A stretch of DNA of 59,820 nucleotides. It comes from an uncultured Myxococcales bacterium (GTDB taxonomy: Bacteria; Myxococcota; Myxococcia; Myxococcales; Myxococcaceae). The notes beneath the pieces are model-generated. The model did not search any database. It was given only the letters and a program-made list of their open reading frames with translations, and was not told where the DNA came from. The stretch covers positions 1 through 59,820 of the forward strand of contig CAIWFK010000790.1 of the NCBI GenBank assembly GCA_903911905.1. Direction: 5' to 3'. Both the position numbers and the translations under genes were made by a program. Numbering within the stretch: position 1 is the first letter of the stretch; each line of letters opens with the position of its first letter. This document shows, piece by piece, positions 55,102-59,820 of the stretch.

Positions 55102-56544
55102 ATGTCCACCCGACCCGACGGCACCCAGGACGAGATTCTCACCAGCCCGGGAGACGCGGCGTACCTCGACCCGTTCGAGGAGCACCCCATCACCACCACG
55201 CACACGCTGGTGGTCGAGAACCGCACCACGCTCAAGGTGCGCAAGTGCCGCATTCTGGTCTCGGGCGGCCCCGACACCGGCAAGGAACTGGTCAGCGACA
55301 AGGAACGCCTGCGGGTCGGCGCGCATTCGAGCAACGACCTGGTGCTCTCGGAAGACCGCACCGCCAGCCGCCACCACTTCGAGGTGCAGTACACCGAGCG
55401 CGGCTACCTGCTCATCGACCTGAACTCGACCAACGGCACGCTGCTCGATGGTCGCCGGGTCGAGCGCGCCTACCTCTCGCAGGGCAGCCAGATTCGCGCC
55501 GGCCAGTCGGTGGTGACCTTCGCGCCCATCGACGAAGAGGTGACGGTCGAGCCCGACCGCGACGGCGAATTGTGCGGCATGGTCGGCCAGTCGGTGAAGA
55601 TGCGGCAGATTTTCGGGCTCATTCGCAAAATCGCCCCCATGGACGTGTCGGTCGTCATTCAGGGCGAGACCGGCACCGGCAAGGAACTGGTGGCCCGCGC
55701 CATTCACGAGCTCTCGGCGCGCAAGCGCGGGCCGATGGTGGTGTTGGACTGCGGCGCGATTCCGCCCAACCTCATCGAGTCCGAGCTGTTCGGTCACGAG
55801 AAGGGCGCCTTCACCGGCGCCATCGCCAGTCGGCCCGGCGCCTTCGAGCGCGCCAACGAAGGCACCATCTTCCTCGACGAATTGGGTGAGCTGCGCACCG
55901 ACCTGCAGCCCAAATTGCTCCGCGTGCTCGAGAACCGCGAAGTTCGGCGCGTCGGCGGCAACGAGGTCGAAGAAATCGACGTGCGCGTCATCGCGGCGAC
56001 CAACCGCGACCTGGTGAAGGAAATTCAGACCGGCGCCTTCCGCGAAGACCTGTACTTTCGCCTGTCGGTCATCACCATTCAGTTGCCGCCGTTGCGTCAG
56101 CGCCGCGAAGACATTCCCCACATCTTGAAGAAGGCGCTGGGGGACCCCGAGGTGGTGCAGCGCCACGGCCGCAAGCACCTGTCGGCCGCCGCGCTCTCGG
56201 TGCTGATGAACTATTCGTGGCCCGGCAACATTCGCGAGCTGATGAACGTCATCAGCCACGTGCTGACCTTCTCTGACGGCGAGGAAATCGAGGTCGCACA
56301 CCTGCCGGCGCGCGTGCAGGGCCAGCAGAAGGAACAGCCGCTGCCCTTCAACGAGCACCTGAGCTTCAAGGACGCCAAGGAGCAGTTGCTCGAGAACTTC
56401 GAGCGCGAATACATCGGCCAGGTGCTCAAGCGGTGCGACGGCAACATCAGCCGCGCGGCGCGCGAGTCGGGCCTGCACCGCAAGTCCATCGAGCGGCTGG
56501 TGAAGAAGTACGCGCTCGACGCGAAGGCGATGAAGGCGAAGTAG
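55102..56544 (+). CDS. FHA-domain sigma-54 dependent activator
   Basis: 480 residues. N-terminal FHA domain (about 60-140: [34 protein letters not shown]), which binds phosphothreonine and so can link to Ser/Thr kinases. The central AAA+ activator domain (about 160-395) has Walker [14 protein letters not shown], the sigma-54 contact loop GAFTGA (about 237), Walker [12 protein letters not shown] and [11 protein letters not shown]. The C-terminal Fis-type HTH (about 435-475, [24 protein letters not shown]) recognises DNA. No receiver domain. Start ATG 55102 is preferred over an in-frame GTG 12 bases earlier. A kinase-controlled enhancer-binding protein is typical of myxobacteria. Confidence 0.95.
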   Translation: MSTRPDGTQDEILTSPGDAAYLDPFEEHPITTTHTLVVENRTTLKVRKCRILVSGGPDTGKELVSDKERLRVGAHSSNDLVLSEDRTASRHHFEVQYTERGYLLIDLNSTNGTLLDGRRVERAYLSQGSQIRAGQSVVTFAPIDEEVTVEPDRDGELCGMVGQSVKMRQIFGLIRKIAPMDVSVVIQGETGTGKELVARAIHELSARKRGPMVVLDCGAIPPNLIESELFGHEKGAFTGAIASRPGAFERANEGTIFLDELGELRTDLQPKLLRVLENREVRRVGGNEVEEIDVRVIAATNRDLVKEIQTGAFREDLYFRLSVITIQLPPLRQRREDIPHILKKALGDPEVVQRHGRKHLSAAALSVLMNYSWPGNIRELMNVISHVLTFSDGEEIEVAHLPARVQGQQKEQPLPFNEHLSFKDAKEQLLENFEREYIGQVLKRCDGNISRAARESGLHRKSIERLVKKYALDAKAMKAK

Positions 56545-56961
56545 TCACTTCGGCTGCGAGAGCACGACCCACAGGTCGTCGCCCTCGTGTGCGCCGGCCT
56601 GCACGAACAACGACTTGTCCTTGCCCAGCGAATAGGTGGTGTCGACCGGCGGCACCTTCACCTTCACCTGGGCCACGTTGTCCTTGATGCCGACCAGGGT
56701 CAGCTCGGCCGACTTCGCGTTGGGCAACGCCACCTTCGAGGGCGCGGTCGACAGCTCGAGTCGCTGGGTCGAGACCTTCTTGAGTGAGAGGTACTTCACC
56801 CGAGCGCCCAGCGTGCTCTGCATCGACACCAGCGAGGGGTCGACGGGGCCGGGCTTGCGTGACGCGAGCACCACGTCGGCCTGCACGGGCACCTTGTTGG
56901 CATCGGCCAGCACCACCTGCGCCAACAGCACTGCACCCGTCATCACCAGTCGCGTCAGCAT
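56545..56961 (-). CDS. Hypothetical secreted protein
   Basis: 138 residues with signal peptide (LTRLVMTGAVLLAQVVLA). The mature part is beta-rich without Cys: VPVQADVVLASRKPGPVD, ARVKYLSLKKVSTQRLEL, AQVKVKVPPVDTTYSLG. No recognised family. It lies 6 bases after the anti-sigma gene in the same orientation, so it is probably the third gene of the sigma / anti-sigma transcript. Confidence 0.7.
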   Translation of the reverse strand: MLTRLVMTGAVLLAQVVLADANKVPVQADVVLASRKPGPVDPSLVSMQSTLGARVKYLSLKKVSTQRLELSTAPSKVALPNAKSAELTLVGIKDNVAQVKVKVPPVDTTYSLGKDKSLFVQAGAHEGDDLWVVLSQPK

Positions 56962-56967
56962 GATTGT

Positions 56968-57555
56968 TTAGAGCTCTCCCTGTTTCTTGGCGGGCGCGAC
57001 GTTGAGCTCTTCCTCTTCGTCGGCGTGGCGGCCGCCATCGGGGCGCTTCTTCTCGTCGACGACCCAGATGACCGCGTCGCCGCCCTCGGTTTCCATCACC
57101 ACCGGCTTCACCTTCGCCTCGGTGTCGGTCACCGACACGGTCTGCACCCGCACCCGCGAGCCGCCGTAGCCATCGGGGGTGGCCAGCTTCATGGTCAGCG
57201 GAATGGCGATGGCCACCGCGGCAGCCGCGCCTGCGAACCCGGCGACGAGGGTGCCGCGCTGCCAGGTGAACATCTCGCGCAGCGAGAGCGCCAGCCGGTC
57301 GAAGAAGGGCAGCTTGTCGGGCGTGAGCTTGCCCATCACCTCGTCGGTGAACCCCTTCCAGTCGACGTCGTCGGACTGCATTTCGAGCGCGTGCCGCATC
57401 AGCGCGTCGGCGGCGCGGAAGTCGGCGACCTGGGCGGCCGATTCGGGGTTGTTGTCGAGGTGGCGTTCGACCTGCTGGCGCTCTTCGGGCGTCAGTTCGC
57501 CGTCGACGTAGGGCGAGAGCAGGGGCTCGAACTTCTCACGGGCGGGGTTCTTCAT
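56968..57555 (-). CDS. Anti-sigma factor-like membrane protein
   Basis: 195 residues from ATG 57555 (MKNPAREKFEPLLSPYVDGE). The N-terminus has the shape of an anti-sigma zinc-finger domain (LSPYVDGELTPEERQQVERHLDNNPES) but the HxxxCxxC cysteines are replaced (HLDNNPES), so no zinc can bind. One transmembrane helix (TLVAGFAGAAAAVAIAIPLT, about 98-118) follows, then a periplasmic acidic tail. It is encoded directly after the ECF sigma gene, so it most likely binds and holds that sigma factor at the membrane. Confidence 0.8.
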   Translation of the reverse strand: MKNPAREKFEPLLSPYVDGELTPEERQQVERHLDNNPESAAQVADFRAADALMRHALEMQSDDVDWKGFTDEVMGKLTPDKLPFFDRLALSLREMFTWQRGTLVAGFAGAAAAVAIAIPLTMKLATPDGYGGSRVRVQTVSVTDTEAKVKPVVMETEGGDAVIWVVDEKKRPDGGRHADEEEELNVAPAKKQGEL

Positions 57556-57633
57556 GGCAACGCTCCTGTCCTGCCGACGCAACCGCTCCGTCGATATTTC
57601 AGGGTATTCGGCACGCTGACAAAGCGATCAGGG

Positions 57634-58350
57634 TCATTCATTGCCGACCCCCGACTTCGATTCGTCGAGCTCGAGGTATTCCCCAAGAATCTTCTGCATC
57701 TTCAGCCGCGCGTGGAACAGGCGCGACATCACTGTCCCTTTGGGGATCTCGAGAATTCGCGAGAGGTCTTCGTAGCTCATGCCTTCGACTTCCCGCAGAA
57801 GCAGGATTTCGCGGTGCGCCTCGGGAATCTGCTGAATGGCGGCGGTGATGCGGTCGGCCAGCTCGCGGCGCAGGGCCGACTTCTGGGGGTTGGTGCCCAG
57901 GCGGGTGCCCAGCGAGCCCAGGTTGGCCTCGGCGGTGTCCATCTTCACCGACTCGTCGAACTCGACGTGCTCGTCGCCCCGGCCCGAACCCTTGCGGCGC
58001 ATGACGTCGATGCAGATGTTGACGGTGATGCGGTAGAGCCAGGTGTAGAAGCTGGCGTCGCCCTTGAAGTGGTCGAGGTAGCGGTAGACCTTGACGAAGG
58101 CCTCCTGCGCCACGTCGCGCGCCTCTTCCTTGTCCTTGAGCATGCCGAGGGCGACGGCGTAGACCTTGCGCTGGTAGCGCTCGACGAGCAGCTTGAATGC
58201 GCGTTGATCACCCGTTCGGACACGTTGAACGAGCGTGAGGTCATCGGTCGCCACGGCCCGCGCACCGTACCATTTCCGTTCGGTGTGCTCCTGTTTTCCC
58301 TCCCCCAGGGTTCCCGCGAAGGTCGGCATCGGCATGGCGAGCGTGGGCAT
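57634..58350 (-). CDS. ECF RNA polymerase sigma factor
   Basis: Sigma-70 family, extracytoplasmic function type, with regions 2 and 4: AFKLLVERYQRKVYAVALGM, EARDVAQEAFVKVYRYL and SFYTWLYRITVNICIDVMRR (region 2), then REILLLREVEGMSYEDLSRI and PKGTVMSRLFHARLKMQKI (region 4 HTH). 238 residues from ATG 58350. The first ~35 residues (Met/Pro-rich) are unlike the family, so a later GTG (ATDDLTLVQRV, about residue 34) may be the true start. Followed by its anti-sigma gene. Confidence 0.93.
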   Translation of the reverse strand: MPTLAMPMPTFAGTLGEGKQEHTERKWYGARAVATDDLTLVQRVRTGDQRAFKLLVERYQRKVYAVALGMLKDKEEARDVAQEAFVKVYRYLDHFKGDASFYTWLYRITVNICIDVMRRKGSGRGDEHVEFDESVKMDTAEANLGSLGTRLGTNPQKSALRRELADRITAAIQQIPEAHREILLLREVEGMSYEDLSRILEIPKGTVMSRLFHARLKMQKILGEYLELDESKSGVGNE

Positions 58351-58457
58351 GTCCTTTCGACGGGCCGCACCGCAAAGCCTTCACCCCACCCGGGCAAGGC
58401 GGTATTCCATGCACTTGCCGCGTTGAATGCCCACCCGTCTGCCCCGTATCGACCACC

Positions 58458-58958
58458 ATGCGCTCCCTTCTGACCGTCTCGCTGCTCGTGCTGGCTGGCT
58501 GTGCCACGGTGGCTTCGCCTTCGGCGTCGTCCCCCTCGTCCACGACCGAGGCGGTGACCCATGCCGCGGTGGCGGTGAAGGCTGATCAGGTGCTCGCCTC
58601 GCTCACCCGCGGGCCCTGCAACGGCGCCTGCCCCACCTATTCGGTGCGGGTGATGGGCGACGGCGCGGTGGAATTCGACGGCCAGCGCTTCACCAACACC
58701 AAGGGCCGCGCCGTCGACCGCCTCACCGCCCAGCAACTGGGTCAGCTCGAAGAGGCGTTCAGCACGGCGGGCTTCGACGCGATGCAGGCCAGCTATCGCG
58801 ACCCCCACGTGGCCGACGAGGCCATCGTCACCGTCACCCACGCCGGCAAGACGGTGACCCATTCGACGGGCGACGCCCAGCCCGCGCTCAAGGCGCTCGA
58901 AGACCGACTCGACGCCGTCATCGGCACCGGGCGCTGGGTCGTCGGCCCGACGATGTAG
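58458..58958 (+). CDS. DUF6438-like lipoprotein
   Basis: 166 residues. Lipobox LLVLAGC (Cys15). After a Ser/Thr-rich spacer the domain begins LASLTRGPCNGACPTYSVRVMGDGAVEF, the L-x-R-x-x-C-x-G-x-C-P-x-Y pattern of DUF6438, and continues with a helix (LTAQQLGQLEEAFSTAGF) and a strand pair (DEAIVTVTHAGKTVTHS). Outer-membrane anchored by family expectation; function unknown. Two bases separate it from the next gene. Confidence 0.85.
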   Translation: MRSLLTVSLLVLAGCATVASPSASSPSSTTEAVTHAAVAVKADQVLASLTRGPCNGACPTYSVRVMGDGAVEFDGQRFTNTKGRAVDRLTAQQLGQLEEAFSTAGFDAMQASYRDPHVADEAIVTVTHAGKTVTHSTGDAQPALKALEDRLDAVIGTGRWVVGPTM

Positions 58959-58960
58959 CC

Positions 58961-59686
58961 ATGCGCCAGTTTCCGAAGGACTTCAGCGCGCTGCTCAGCC
59001 CCGCCGGCCGTCGCCTGCTCGACGGTCGTCACCCGCTCGCCGGCGCGCTCGCCCGGGGCCAGGGTCGCTTCGTCGCGCACGACGGGCTGCTCGACCCGAA
59101 GGCCTCGGCGCAGGTGCTGGCGCTGCTCGAGCGCACCCTGGGCGAGGCGATGCGGCCGATGGAACAGCCCATTCCGCCCGAGGCCACCACGGGCATGAAG
59201 TACGCCTACGAAGAGCGGCTGCCGAAGACGGTGAAGGTGACCACCGCGTTCCTCGACCACGGCCGGTCGCCCGGGCGTCGGCGCGCGGTGGAAGCGGGGC
59301 TCATGGCGATGTTGCAGAGCCCGTCGTTCCACGCCTTCGCGCAGGCGCTCTCGGGCTACCCCTTGCGCGACAAGTGGGGCCTGCAGGCGCTGTGCTACCG
59401 CGAAGGCGATTACTCGGGGCCTCACAACGACCATCACCCCGACGAGCCGCTGGGCCGCGACGGCTACACCGACCTGCACCTGACCTTCTCGAACAGCGGC
59501 TGCGCCCGTCAGTTGCTGGTGTACGAGAAGGACTCGCACCTCTCGCACGTGGCGTCGGTCACCACGCTGGGCGGCGTCACCTGCTACCGGCTGCCCTTCT
59601 GGCACTACACCACCCCGCTCGAGGCCAGACGCGGCCGCCCCGCGCGGCGCTGGGTGCTGCTGGGCACCTTCCTCGACGAGTTCTGA
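58961..59686 (+). CDS. Probable 2OG-Fe(II) oxygenase
   Basis: 241 residues. No signal peptide. The HxD iron motif is HNDHHPD (about residue 152), preceded by the strand YREGDYSGPHND; later LTFSNSGCARQLLVYEKDSH and LLGTFLDEF fit the beta-helix of prolyl-hydroxylase-like oxygenases. A distal His is in RLPFWHYTTPLEA (about 216), followed by an Arg-rich segment that could bind 2-oxoglutarate. Substrate unknown. Coupled to the lipoprotein upstream. The stop lies 14 bases before the IS element. Confidence 0.7.
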   Translation: MRQFPKDFSALLSPAGRRLLDGRHPLAGALARGQGRFVAHDGLLDPKASAQVLALLERTLGEAMRPMEQPIPPEATTGMKYAYEERLPKTVKVTTAFLDHGRSPGRRRAVEAGLMAMLQSPSFHAFAQALSGYPLRDKWGLQALCYREGDYSGPHNDHHPDEPLGRDGYTDLHLTFSNSGCARQLLVYEKDSHLSHVASVTTLGGVTCYRLPFWHYTTPLEARRGRPARRWVLLGTFLDEF

Positions 59687-59693
59687 CCAGCAG

Positions 59694-59707
59694 CCCTGCT
59701 AGCAGGG
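59694..59707. repeat. Perfect 14-bp palindrome at the IS junction
   Basis: CCCTGCT followed directly by AGCAGGG, with CTAG at the centre (59699-59702). It lies at the boundary of the insertion sequence and may be its target or a short terminator. Confidence 0.6.
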
Positions 59708-59820
59708 TGTTGAAAAACTCGCCCTGGACGATCGACGAGGCGCCGGCCGCGTGATCTTGTCGGCGCATGCGCGGGCCGAAGAAGACGCAGCAGTCGATGC
59801 TGAGCTTGAGAACGCCAGAG
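59701..59820 (+). mobile_element. Left end of an insertion sequence (IS5/IS1182-like), cut by window edge
   Basis: A terminal segment GTGTTGAAAAACTCGCC (from about 59707) is typical of IS5/IS1182-superfamily ends. It precedes a transposase start at 59767. The right end, second inverted repeat and target duplication lie beyond the window. Confidence 0.6.
59767..59820 (+). CDS. Transposase N-terminus (partial)
   Basis: Only 18 residues are visible (MRGPKKTQQSMLSLRTPE). The M-L-x-L-R-x-P-E pattern is the usual beginning of IS1182/IS5-like DDE transposases. No catalytic residue is included. It is open to the window end. Confidence 0.6.
   Translation, partial: MRGPKKTQQSMLSLRTPE

Overview
The window is about 60 kb of very GC-rich (roughly two-thirds G+C by eye), densely packed bacterial DNA with few gaps. 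The gene content points to a myxobacterium (Myxococcota): two eukaryote-like Ser/Thr kinases, an FHA-domain sigma-54 activator, an ECF sigma/anti-sigma pair, many lipoproteins, a haem/copper monooxygenase-like protein and secreted hydrolases. This assignment is inferred from gene content and codon style; there is no rRNA to confirm it.

Left part (1-22 kb): a kinase cut by the window edge, divergent dnaN, a coupled run of a propeller-like protein, a GNAT enzyme and a membrane protein, then three neighbouring genes (alpha-amylase, ferritin-like protein, aldehyde dehydrogenase) that each carry one apparent single-base deletion. These are followed by a pirin, a CxxCH/copper monooxygenase-like lipoprotein, a B12-binding radical SAM protein coupled to a small lipoprotein, a tail-anchored kinase with a barrel-like protein, ettA, queE and a PilT/GspE-like protein whose ATPase motifs are lost.

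Middle (22-44 kb): a 2-oxoglutarate oxygenase, small membrane proteins, a cell-wall amidase, a secreted VWA protein, a GH5 glycosidase lipoprotein, a propeller-like protein interrupted by an amber codon, a nuclease, SppA, recF (29 kb from dnaN), a thiol-redox pair, and a tetR-adaptor-RND-tolC efflux operon with two operator-like repeats upstream.

Right part (44-60 kb): the most unusual locus is a ClpA-like AAA+ protein with a ClpP-docking-type IGF loop, fused to a peptide-chain-release-factor-like region that lacks GGQ. The adjacent gap holds two tRNA halves in permuted order (3' half before 5' half) with fully complementary acceptor strands. Next come a zinc peptidase and an overlapping arginine operon, argC-argJB (fused)-argR-argH-argF, with an ArgR-like palindrome over the argC start. 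The window ends with an FHA/sigma-54 activator, the ECF sigma/anti-sigma pair, a DUF6438-like lipoprotein, a probable 2OG oxygenase and the first bases of an insertion sequence.
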